The translations under genes and the position numbers were made by a program. The notes beneath the pieces were generated by a model. That model was not told the origin of the DNA. It saw only the letters and a list, made by a program, of their open reading frames with translations, and did not search any database. Shown in pieces: positions 21,441 through 32,420 of a DNA stretch of 64,000 bases; within the stretch, counting starts at the first letter, position 1, and the number at the start of each line of letters is the position of its first letter. The DNA comes from Emydura subglobosa (taxonomy: Eukaryota; Chordata; Testudines; Chelidae). The stretch covers positions 12,376,540-12,440,539 of the forward strand of contig ML680086.1 in assembly GCA_007922225.1 (NCBI GenBank), read 5' to 3'.

Positions 21441-24400
21441 AGATCGGCACATACACATAACCAATCTATTTTTCCACATTGAAGGCATAACAAAAATTCT
21501 TGATGTTGGACTTTATGGTGCCAGCGAGCATGTTTGAAATTCCTGGTCTTCTGCCTGATGGCACCAAGATCTCGTCCATGTACCTTCATGCACCCACTTG
21601 CTTCCAGTAATCACAGTGCAGATTTCTGTACAGCAGGTGCTCCCAGTGGGTTACATCAAAGATCCATAGCAGGGCAGAACTTAGAGTGAAATCCTGGCTC
21701 CATGGAAGTCTGTGGCAAAACTCCCAAAGACTTCCCTAGAGGCAGGCTTTCACCCTTGATCATTGCTGACTGGCTGGGATGGACATCCCCGATATGGCCT
21801 GGAAAGAAAATATTTCACAAACTCTGTGTTAGTGAGGAGAGTGTTTGAAACCATTAGCTTCCAATCACTTTGCGCTCTCCTAACCTCAAAACAGGCAAGT
21901 GAGTGTCTGTTCTAATTTGGATGTGGGGAAATGTTTGCTCCTGGGGTTCTGACCTTGCACTAGATGCCAAGTTTCAGCCTAGATTGAATATTTACTGATG
22001 AGTTATGTCCCCCTAAGGCCCACCAAACCCTGATTGGAAAGAATGAGACCATTCATTTCGAGAGTGGGAGAGTGAGGTAGGGTTGTTAATCTGTAGGAAA
22101 AGGCTGCCAATCCATTTATCCATCTCCTTTTAGTTGTAGGCATTCCTCACTACTATTTCTTGAGAGAACTCATATTTTGAAACTTTTCTTAACTGTCCAA
22201 TTATCATAGATATAGATTTTGCTTCATCATCACTAATGCTGCATAGAATTGTGGGGCACAAACGCTTGTGTTTCCACTGAAGAGTCCAATGACACTGAGG
22301 TCAAATTTCTCCATTTTATGACCCCAAGTAACAACAGCACCCTTCCCATCTAGCCACAAAGAAAGGGCAGGTGGTCCTCAATCCCACCCACCTCTGTTCA
22401 CCACTACCTGGTTGAAAGTCCATGCTGTTAACCATGGAAGGGAGGTTGCTTTGTCCAATCAGAACCCCAGGACTGAATTGTACGTGGAAGGCCTGTTTCT
22501 CCATTGTCTTGCACCTGGTTCAATCAGTTATACCTGTGCAAAGTGGATGTGAAATGCTAGCTGATCAGAATGGAATCATTTTATGCCCACTTTGCCCAGG
22601 CCACACTAGGTATAGGAGGTGGGAAATTAAGCCCCCATATTGGCTATTTGGAGGGTGTGTCATTTAAAAAACAATTTTTAGCTTCAAATTAGCAGAAATG
22701 ACAGTTTGTCCCTTGTTTTCTCCTTCTCCCTCTTCTCTATTTTATGTTCTCCTGGCATCATTGAAGTCCAGTGGGAATTTTGCCATTGATTTCAGGAGAG
22801 CTGAGATTCACCCCCTGCATGCAACTGCATGGTGCAAAATATGTGCACAAATGAATAACTACGCTTGTGGCCATTACAGTTTGTCCCTTCCCCCAGTTCA
22901 GAGAATACAAGCACTGACATTCTGGTGACCTCCTACACTGACCCCGCACTTTCTCCATCCCCTTCTGCACATAACAAGGATGAGAATGTGGCGGCTCTTG
23001 TACAAATGGAAATGATTGGTATTGGGAATCCCAAATCCTAACGCTCTTGAGCTTTGAGGAGGGTGCTTGAACTTGACTCTGCATTTGAATGTGGATTTTG
23101 AGGCTTGAATTCATTGCTGTTAGTAAGTACCCAGTCCTACAAGATGCTGAATCTGTCTAAAAGGGGCTGAGCATGCTCAACTCCAACGTGCACACAGCAC
23201 CTATTGGGAAGTGGTCCTCCCACGGTAGGAATTTAAAATGGGAAGACTAAGAGCTACTTCCATTATCTCTTGTGCAGGCAAAGTAAACAGTGGCATAACA
23301 CATTCCTTACTGCATTATTATCCAACCCACGTGCTTTGGTGAACAGGCTACTTGGCAAGTATCAAAATTCAGCCTATTTTAATTAAAGGGCCATTGTAAT
23401 CATGGCTCTCACTTCCAGACTCTGTGTCCTGGTGCAGTGTTGCAGGGGTTCTGTCAGACTGGCACCCACTTTAGTCATTCTGGTGTCAGAATGGTCTCTT
23501 ATGGTACATGGCATAAAGTTCCTTCTCCAGGGTTAACAGAAAAGTTCCAGCTAGGAAACCCTAAAGTCCAATGACTTTTGAGCCTGCTCCTCAACCTCCA
23601 TCTGGGACCCATGATACCCACACTCTTCGCCTTCTGATGCCTAGCAACACAGGCCCACCCTCGTCTCTGCATTCCTTGTTTTAGGTGGATAAGAACTGCT
23701 TCATCATCCTCGCCACCCCTTCCCTGGACTGCTGCTACCTTTGTCCTGCTTGTTGGTCTCTGGAATATGCTATCTCTACCCGGGATGTATGGTTCCTTAC
23801 CACTTCTTTGCCAAGGATAGCTACCTCCTTAAAGCCATTCCCTGCCTCTCTTGCCACAGCTAGGCTGTGACAGGTAATTTCTCCATCTTCTGCTTTGAAA
23901 GAATCAGTCTTTCCCTCCTCCAAGCAGCATTTCCGCCGCACACCCATGCCAGCCCACTTCCTGGGGTTGAGACTTAAGTCAACTGCAAGGCTTTTGCCAG
24001 CACCCTTAAGCCAATTAGCCCTTCCCAATTAGCCTTCTCCTTGGGGGGATTCAACACAAGCCTTCTCTCATCAGGCAGCCGTTATGCTGTCTCCTTCTCC
24101 CAATTCCTTCCCAGTTAGTTGGATGGGAGGGGAGCCTTGCCCCACACTCTCTGCAAGGCTTCAGACCCTTAAAGGTGCACGATCAGGATTCCTTCCCCAT
24201 ATCTATATCTGCTGGTTTCCAAAACCTTAAAGATCTATGCCAGTTGGCAGGCTGTGCTGACTGTTAGGTACTACTGCCCTCAATGGCAAACTAAGTCATC
24301 GCAGTCATGTTCTCTGATAGTGAAAACTGTAGTACATTAAACTTCCATGGAAGGTCATGGAGCTGTGCCAGTTTACACCACTAAAGAATTTAGTCTTAAA

Positions 24401-24524
24401 GATTCATGGGATTGTTGACAGTACAACTTATTTTCTAACGTAAGTATTAGCAGAGAAGATTACAAATAAAGGTAAGGGAAGACAACAGAGTTGAAACAGT
24501 ATAGGTTATTTTGTTTATGATTTG
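21441..24524. other. Non-coding stretch with two scattered palindromic motifs
   Basis: No exon. At 21,690-21,760 TCCATGGAAGTCTGTGGCAAA is followed by CTCCCAAAGACTTCC. At 22,760-22,812 TTGAAGTCCAGTGGGAATT is followed by GCCATTGATTTCAGGAG. Both are instances of a short fold-back motif that recurs in the window. The remainder is unremarkable. Confidence 0.5.
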
Positions 24525-24745
24525 TACCATACTGGGGCCTTATTGTGTTTTAGGCACTGTATGCACACATAGTGAGAGACGTCCCTGAAGCACTTGCAAT
24601 CTAAATAGGTAACACAAGGGCTGGAAGGGGAAATGGGTGAAGTGACTGGCCCTAGGTCACATCAGTAGCAGAGTTATGAACAGAACCCACCTCTACTGAT
24701 GCCTACTCCTGTGCCCTAGCTGCTAGACCACACTTCAACCCCAAT
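24525..24745 (-). mobile_element. MIR-type SINE, minus strand, with extended tail
   Basis: Reads GGCACTGTATGCACACATAG, then GTCCCTGAAGCACTTGCAA, then GGTGAAGTGACTGGCCCTAGG, then CAGTAGCAGAGTTATGAACAG, and TGCCCTAGCTGCTAGACCAC at the tRNA-like end. The AGAGACGTCCCTGAAGCAC block is an extension typical of sauropsid copies. Confidence 0.8.
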
Positions 24746-25687
24746 TTACAGAAAAAGAAATGCAAGGAACACATATTTTAAATAGGAGATGTATATTCCT
24801 CCTCCCCCACCTCATCCCACCCCCAAAAACAAAAAAGGATTTCAAACATGGTGAAAGGGGGGGTTTCAGAAATTTCATTATTGGGCAGAGGATAAAGTAT
24901 GGAAAATTGTTAGCTCTAATGATTATTTTCTTTGGAAAACTGTAAGTGTAAGAATATAAGGATTTTCACTGAAATAGTTTAGCATGCTTCTTTAGCATGT
25001 TAGCTACTAGCGAATGCTATTTTGTGTGCATATGTGAAGTGCTTTTTTTCTTTGTTATGTCAAATGATTTTTTTTCCCCTCAAGCAGTCCATTCAATAGT
25101 CAAGAAGGAAAAACCATTGGGGTGAGGAGGGGAGGCTATATCTTCTTGGGTGATAGATGATAGAGTGCTAACTTTGGCATAAGCACAGGTCTCTATTTTT
25201 TTCTGGCTAACTGAAATCCATTGTATTTATTCCAGTGTGCAGTAGTGTCTGCTTTGGCATCTAACCTCATTGAGGTTTAGGAAACTTATAAAGCACATGA
25301 AGATACTTCTCTCTTGCTTGCCCTCCCCTTCCCAAAAAACCTTAAGGTGTTGACTAATGCCTTTACTGTAGCACTTAGTATATTACCAACCATTCACACC
25401 TCTCCTTGTCTACTGGCCCTATCTACTCTCACACTTCCATTTTTTGACCACTGTGCAATGTCTGATAGTTGCAAGAATGATGTGTTGCCAAAGTAAACTG
25501 TATAGCATATTGAATATATAGAAAGAACAAGAGGGTATTTCATGACTGGGAGCTGGTAGGGAAAGAGAGAGGAAAGTGCTTCTGGCACATCTAGCAGCTG
25601 TATTATAATAGAGTTGAGTGAATACTGCAAAATAAGGCTCATGAACATTCATTTGAACACTTAACTCTTCAAGTTAACCAGGAGAGA
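24746..25687. other. Non-coding stretch, nothing recognised
   Basis: Ordinary AT-leaning sequence with T-rich runs near 25,045-25,078. No gene and no named repeat. Confidence 0.55.
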
Positions 25688-26185
25688 TGGGATAGTCCAG
25701 GGGTTATGGTGCTAGCTTGTGACTTAAGAATCCAGCATTCGATTCCTTGTACTGCTACAGGTTACCTTGGGCAAGTCGCATTACAGGATGTCTACACTGC
25801 AGCAAAAGGTCTGTCGCAGAAAGTCTCAGAGGCTTGGTCAACTGTCTCAGGCTTGCACTACAGGGCTAAAAATAGCAGCACAGACGCTTGTGCTTGAGCC
25901 TGAGCTCTGAGACACTTGCTGGGCTTCAGAGCCGAAGCCCGAGCTTCTACACTATTATTTTGTACGCTTTTATTTTCTACACTATTATTACTATAATGGA
26001 CTCTGTGAGCCTGAGTCAATTGCCCTGAGACTCGCTGCCATGGGTCATTTTTTTGCAGTGTAGACATACCTTTATTCTTTCTCTGAGTTCCCTACATATA
26101 AAATAGGGATAATAGTATTTCCCTATCTCATAGGGGTGTTGTGAGTTTAAATACATTAGAGATTTTGAGGAGCTCATATACTAAA
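25688..26185 (+). mobile_element. MIR SINE split by a MITE
   Basis: The left part (25,688-25,783) is a MIR head with polymerase III boxes: AGTCCAGGGGTTATGGTGC and CAGCATTCGATTCCTTG, then CCTTGGGCAAGTCGCA. The right part (26,072-26,185) resumes TTCTTTCTCTGAGTTCCC, ATATAAAATAGGGATAATAG, and CATAGGGGTGTTGTGAG. Together they give a nearly full MIR. The interruption at 25,784-26,071 is listed separately, so the MIR is the older of the two. Confidence 0.88.
25784..26071. mobile_element. Complete MITE with TTA target-site duplication
   Basis: A 288 bp non-autonomous DNA transposon. The left terminus CAGGATGTCTACACTGCA and the reverse complement of the right terminus, AGGTATGTCTACACTGCA, match over almost their whole length. 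TTA flanks both ends (25,781-25,783 and 26,072-26,074), and removing the insert with one TTA restores a continuous MIR. A 3 bp TTA duplication is typical of PIF/Harbinger transposons, so that superfamily is inferred. The interior has CTCAGGCTTGCACTAC and GAGCCTGAGCTCTGAG and no open frame of note. Confidence 0.82.
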
Positions 26186-26889
26186 GAAATGGGGGCCATA
26201 TAGGTACCTGAGAGAGATACATTTGTGTCCCTTTTTATTCATGACCATTTGCATAAAAGATTGGGGAATGACTGCTCATGTGGATGTCTATATTCATAAG
26301 GAACACTCATGTGTGAACAAGAAGATTCATTATTTGTTCTCCTATTTTAAAAATTCCTATAATCCAATCAGAGAGCAAAAACAATGACCCTGTGACACAG
26401 GTGACCAACCAAACAGCATAAATAATGAATAGCAAAATATGCTGTAAACATGTGTGCATACAATTTATAGACTGAAAACTGTTCATTGATTTTTACAAAT
26501 GTGTTCAGTATTGTTCAAAGATTGATGGCAAAAGGAGTTGGTCATAAATTAGCAAAAAATGCTGCATAATATTTGTTTATCTATTTTTGCTGGAAATGTT
26601 GATGAATATTTTAAACAAGCTTTCACAAGCTCAAAAAATGTTGCCTAGCTCTATTTACATACATAAAATGAGTTGTGTTGATTGTATAAATCATTAGGTA
26701 TGAACATTTTGACCTGCTCTTATTATAATTCTGCATTTTCTATATTCTTAGATTTCTGTGTGAAGATCTGTGCTTTCATCTCTTGGGAAAACATTTTCTT
26801 TTGTTTTAGCCTGGGCGGGGTTGCTCCTGCCAGATTTCTGGGTTCACACCAAAAAGTGAAATTTGATCGACACATTTTGCTCAGTTTCA
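26186..26889. other. Non-coding AT-rich stretch
   Basis: AT-rich, with words such as GCATAAATAATGAATAGC and ATATTTGTTTATCTATTTTTG that could belong to the AT-rich fold-back family. No firm family call and no gene. Confidence 0.45.
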
Positions 26890-28130
26890 TATCTGACTCA
26901 CTCAAACGTGCCATGTTCACAATCATTTCAATGCTAAACTGTGCACTGGCCCGTATTTGCTTTAAACTGTGGTCCAGTTTCATTTGAAAAGTTTGTGATC
27001 CTCGGTTGGACTTTGAGAGAACCTGGGCTGAGTTTCATATTTGTAATGCGCCTCAAAACTGAGCGCATTTTACACTCTATTTGCATACAGCTCTTCCCAC
27101 TCTTCAGAACCTGCCACGGCAGAGATGGTGCAAAACTTTATTTTCTTTCTGATTTTGTTACGTTTCATGGCGCTCAGAATTTTAAACAATGGCTTGGCCC
27201 TTTAAATGCAGGCTGCACTTGACAGGTGTGTGGCAGTACTTTGTTAATTGCAAACAGCCCTCCCTAGCCGAACCTCAGCTAGGTAGAGTATTTGTTCAGT
27301 GCACATAATTATCTCTCCATCATTCTTTCTCTAGTATTGATTCATGTGGAAAAATATGATTAAAACATGAACATCTACAAATGATTCAGAATAACAAGAG
27401 AGGAAAGGCCATTGTGTTTTGCCTTGACTATACCAGCTCACTGTAATTACAGAGGAATGGTTGTACACCTCTCTGTGTCCTTCACAAGACTTTATATCCC
27501 TCACAGCCCACTGAAGTACAGTTTAAAAGCAATGTTGTTCCTAGCGAGGCTGTTTCCTTGACCCATGAACAACCTTTACCTTGGCATATGTCATTTCTGG
27601 CATAAGGTCATGCAATGTTGCGCACACACACAAAAAAAAAACAAACCCCAGCCCTTCGGACATCTGCTCCGGTGCTTTGGCCAAGAACCGGAGGGAAAAC
27701 TATGCCAGTTCAGCAGCCGCTCCTGCAGATTGCAGTTGGCTTAGATTCAGTGCCAGCGTTAATAATGCGGGCTTCCTGCTGAGGGGGCGGCACTGCCAGG
27801 TTCCTAATTAGAATCTGCTAAAGGCAGCTAAGGCTCAAGTGGTCATTTCTTTTTCCTCCCCCTCTCCCCCCCCCCCATCCGTTCTCCCGGTATAATGTTT
27901 ATTTAGCATCTTTATTTGGGCCATTAAGCACAATGGGAGGGAGGGAGGAGGCAATGTCCCCTGACCTCTTCCCTTGTCCTCAATACAACAATCCAAGAGC
28001 TTGCCACGATGAGGATGAGGGCCAATACACTTTAGGTTGCGTGAAGATGACAGACCTCATTTCACATCTTGTCCATTGTGCAGAATTGGTTTCCAGTTTG
28101 TTTGCTCTTAGAGCTTGTGCAGACTGTTAA
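26890..28130. other. Non-repetitive stretch, candidate regulatory DNA
   Basis: I recognise no transposon remnant over about 1.2 kb, which is unusual here. It carries homeodomain-type and SOX-type words, for example GTTAATTGC (27,243), TAAACAATGGC (27,182), TAATTACAG and CCTAATTAGAATC (27,803), and scattered CpG sites around 27,655-27,800. A CA run (27,624-27,630) and a C11 run (27,866-27,876) lie inside. This pattern is compatible with a conserved non-coding element but does not prove one. No splice-flanked exon was found. Confidence 0.3.
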
Positions 28131-28324
28131 GGCTGGGCAAATAGCTCTCCCCACGCCCATTTCATTATGAATTTATCTGGGACAGCCATCGCACTTCCCT
28201 TGGTACATATGTCATTGGCAGGTACCTAGCTAAAGCAATTTTCAGTCACTGCCCCACATCTATTGCACCCAAATAAATAAATGGAACAAATACTTCCTCC
28301 CCCCAACCCTTTGTCATTTATCTA

Positions 28325-28415
28325 TTTAGACTGTGAGCCCTTTGGGGCAGCAACTGTCTCTTACAAGATGGAAGTGCAGCACCCTGGAGCCCCACTCTGT
28401 GTCAACAACATAGTT
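28325..28415 (+). mobile_element. L2/L3-type LINE tail fragment
   Basis: Reads TTTAGACTGTGAGCCCTTTG, then GGGGCAGCAACTGTCTCTTAC, then a weak GCAGCACCCTGGAGCCC block. This is the usual 3' tail of old amniote L2-like LINEs and the SINEs that borrow it. Confidence 0.7.
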
Positions 28416-31400
28416 GTGTAAGCACCAGCCTGGTTAAGTCTCTTTTGGTCAAAGTCAGTAAGCTTGGTTTCTCTCCCCTACCCTTGAGTCCTGATTATTT
28501 AAAGAGTTGGTAGTGATGGGAATGTCAGTCTAGAGGAGTTGCTCAATCCTGACTTGCTACAGGCCACCTGGTCAACTCTGGGCCAATCAGCTGGGTTGCA
28601 TACCCTTGAAAAAGGGCAGGGGTGGAGGGAGGGATTGCTGGGAAGAGGCTGTAGGGTGTGGACTGCTGGCAAAGAGCATGAGCTGTTTGCATGGTTGCAG
28701 TAAATTGAAAGATCCACCCAGGGAACAATCAGGATGCATGGCCACAGGTAAGCCTGGAGAAACCAAGCCATGCTAGAAGCCAGCTGGAAAGTGTCCTAGC
28801 AAAGGGGAACCCCCTGCACAGAGGGGCCTGGTTCTTGATAAGGTGCTATAAAGGCATCTCCCTTTGATGGGAGAAAAAAATAGTCCATGATAGGTTTTTC
28901 TTAATTTATCTTTCATAGAGATGGGTCTGAAATGAACTTTGTGAGTCAGATATACTTGTCTCAGTAGTTCATTGAACTCATGGGTGTGTGAGAGGAAGGC
29001 AAACAATCTTTCTTTGGCCAGTCAATCTCTGATCAGATGGACTGAATCCAGGTGATGCTGTGCCAATTCCATGTTCTGCTCTGAGCTTTTGCTTTGGTTT
29101 GAACCTGCAACTCAAGGCATATGACCTGGCACGAGTCAAAACTGAAGGAAAATTTCCTGTGAACCCTTGCCAGATGAAATTACTGAGTTTCCCATGGCTC
29201 TCATATAACCTATGGTCAGGTTCTAGCCTAGGAGACAGTAATTGCCAGCTAATCAGCAATCATTGCCCCCCACTTAAATAGTAATCCTTAGTATTGCCAT
29301 GTCTTTTGACAAGTAATACAGTGTAATGGATATTACAATAGTTGTCCTAAACACAGAACCATCTGGGTTGTTTAGCAGGAATACTCTAACATGGGCACAT
29401 AGTTCACTGCAAATACAATTTGATTGACTGACTTTCATGAAGGGAGGGAAACTTCTAGTTCTTGATACTCACCAAATACTTACTATAAACCAGTAAATAC
29501 CATGTAGTTAGTGAGTTATTTTAGTAGATGGCTATTTGAGTCCTGTGAAATGAAGCTGTACCAACAATTGTTTTCAGCCATCTGCTAATTAAGGTTATAA
29601 TATTTATATTACAGATATGTGAGAGAAAAGGCTTTTAATATATGCATATGTATGTATAACCAGGAACTGATAAATGTACCCCTCCCCCCTGCCTCAAATA
29701 ACAAAATCTGATGGTGAATGGAAAAAATGTGTCCTCTATGAGGTGGCAAATGAGTAGCTTTATCTGGTAATACAGTACCTGTATAATGTCTCTGAAATGG
29801 CCACCGTTAAAGTTCATGCTGCATTAGGAAAGCAAAGTGGTTTACATTGAAATTTAATAGAAGTCAATTGATTGTAACATCTAATGCAGAAATATAGCAG
29901 CTTATGTTTTATGGGAGTGAAGAGCTGTATATTTGGCATGAATTCCTGTTTCTAAACACACGCGTGTTCTCTCTCTCAGTTTGAGATAATCCAGGTCTGG
30001 CTTTTGCCCAATCACTCTTTCTAACTAGAGTTACATAAAACATTTCCCATATCTCTCCCTCCCCCTAAACACACACCATGGAACTAAGCATTTATTTGAC
30101 ATTGATCATTAGGTCCCTTTTTATAAAAAGCCTTAATTATTGGTAAATCTCCATTGTTGGTAATATCTCAGACTGGTAAAGAATTATTCAATCAATTTCC
30201 ATTTGAGAATTCCTGTTCTCCTCCTTTCCCCTTCCCTTTCCCCTCATGTTTTTGTTGGAGTTTAGCTTAACATGGTTCTTGATGCAGAACCCAGACTTCT
30301 GAGATTCATATTACGTTTGGCTCTAGCAAAAATACAATATCTGGACTGCTATAACTCTGTTTTATTCCCCTGATTACCCTGGAACTGGGACAAATTATTT
30401 TCAGTCAAGAATATTTGTTTCTGGATATCCATAATTACAGATTAACCTCTGAGCTAGTGGGGTAACCTTTCACCTAGGCATATACCCAGCTTCCACTACT
30501 GCATGCACATAGTTATGTATACTTCATTGTGCCTGCACTTTACAGGTACAAATTCTCGTACAGGCATGTTAAATAGCCTAACACCTTTTCATCCATACCT
30601 GTTAGAATTCAGACCTGCATAAACCATTGTTACTCCTGAAAATGCAAGTGCTGGCATTAGACATTCTTACACTTTGCAGGTGCAAACAAGTACTTGGTTA
30701 AGTGTGTGTATGCAATTTTTAGCAAGCTAAAGGGGAGCCAGCCTATGAGAATTCAATACAAAACAATAATTTGCACTTTGGTAGCATCTGAGGACCAAAT
30801 CCACAGTCCTGTGCTTTACTCACTGTTCTATTTTTCTTCCTCCTAGACATGGCCAGGTTTTCAGAGGAACACTTTAATTGATCACATACCTGTTTTGAGG
30901 TTCAAAATAATTCAGTAAATGTCATTTTTAATGAATGATATCTCTGCATTTCAGTGTGTTAATTAGGGCAGTCAGGGAAGCCAATATCTGATGATGGGTG
31001 AAGCTGTTCTCTTGCTTTCAGCAATCAAACAAGAACGAGAAAACTTGTGATAGTCTATTATGGTTCAGGTTACAAGCATGGATAACTTGAGCATCAGTAC
31101 CCCAACCAAACTGAACTCTTTGATATGCAGGGAATACATGGAGGTGTAGTGTAGAATAGACTCTTTATATCACAGCGTTTTATATTCTGTACATGCCACG
31201 TGTTAAAGAAACTGTTTTTAAAAAGTAGTCCTATTTTTTTTTTTTTTTTTTAATTTCTTCTGTCCTAAAAGCAGGTCCCTGATTCTGCATCTGCTGGCGT
31301 CGGTGGCAAAGCTCCCGTGGTCTTCAATGGACTCAGGATTCAGCCCCATGAATCCACCTGTACAGGGCTATGTGGGAGCCATAAATCTCTGAGAATGACC

Positions 31401-32289
31401 TAAAATAGCTTTAGATGCGGGAAAGCTATTGCAAAAAGGTCTAGCAGTGAGTGGTGTGTGTTTCTCTGGGAATCTCCTCTATCCATTTGGCACAGTTTCT
31501 GCTCCTAGATCTAGATAATTGATGGATGTCAGACCTAGGCCAAGAACACTTTCAGCTGAAAATATTTGAGTTTGGGTTATTGGACAATAAGTTGAAATTT
31601 TCCATGGAGTGAATTTTTTTCCCCAACCAGCTATATTATATAGTTAATATTAGCTACATATAATGGCATTTTCCATGCTTTTTATTTATTTTTAATTAGC
31701 TATGATGAATGGAATTAAGATAGGTCTTTTGAAATGCACATATATTGTGCATTTAAAAAGATGAGCTTCAGCCATTGCCCTGATCCAATTCACAGGTGCT
31801 ATTAGGAATGAATCTTGGTCCAGAATTTGGATCTGCACAAGCCATAGAGGCCAGACCATTATATGGTATATTTAATGTGCCAGTGTATTAAAATATAGTC
31901 TCCTAGAAGCAATTTATCATATGGAAATTAGTCAATTTTGTATTTTTTTAAGGTCTTACCAAGTTCATAAATAGAAGAACAAGATGTTTCATGCGACAGC
32001 CTAAAACTGTGTGGAAAATATTTCACTCCATAAGGGAATGTGATAAAATAGTGAACCCTGGTGTCAAAACTCTGTTTTAACCTTACATTTCCTGGGGGAT
32101 TCATTATCAAAACAGTATTAAGGTTGCAAGTCATCTTCTGTTATAACTCCCTGTTTTTGTTTCTTGTTTTCTTTATTTTTTCTTTCTGTTCTAAATCTTC
32201 TTGTGTGTGGTGTTAGCCCAAAAATGAGCATGCAAAGGAGGTCTGTTTAGCTTTCCAGTTAGATGGGAGGAACAATACCCATTTTCTTC
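28416..32289. other. Non-coding stretch, mostly unrecognised
   Basis: About 3.9 kb without a gene. GGGCCAATCAGCTGGG at 28,582 followed by a purine-rich G-rich tract to 28,680 could be a promoter-like piece of a decayed LTR, but this is weak. A T18 run lies at 31,234-31,251. At 31,270-31,350 GGTGGCAAAGCTCCCGTGG and TCTTCAATGGACTCAGG form an instance of the recurring short fold-back motif. Confidence 0.45.
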
Positions 32290-32420
32290 GAGAGCCAGAT
32301 TCCCTTGCTCACACTGAGTAGTATCTTGCTCCTTTTGTAGACCCACTGATTTATGGTATTACTTGTGTAGTAAAGTATTGTTGGACATGAGTGAGGTAGC
32401 AAAATCTGGCCCTGAAAAAT
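32290..32420. repeat. Fold-back repeat of the CCAGATTC family
   Basis: The left side starts GAGCCAGATTCCCTTGCTCAC and the right side ends GAGGTAGCAAAATCTGGCC, which are imperfect reverse complements. The centre holds GACCCACTGATTTATGG. Related halves occur at 41,769-41,850, 48,925-48,990 and 54,710-54,795. Confidence 0.5.

Noticed and set aside
20960..21460. Plus-strand open frame of about 166 codons
   Set aside because: Its 3' part runs through the tRNA-like SINE head in antisense, and the rest shows no protein motif.
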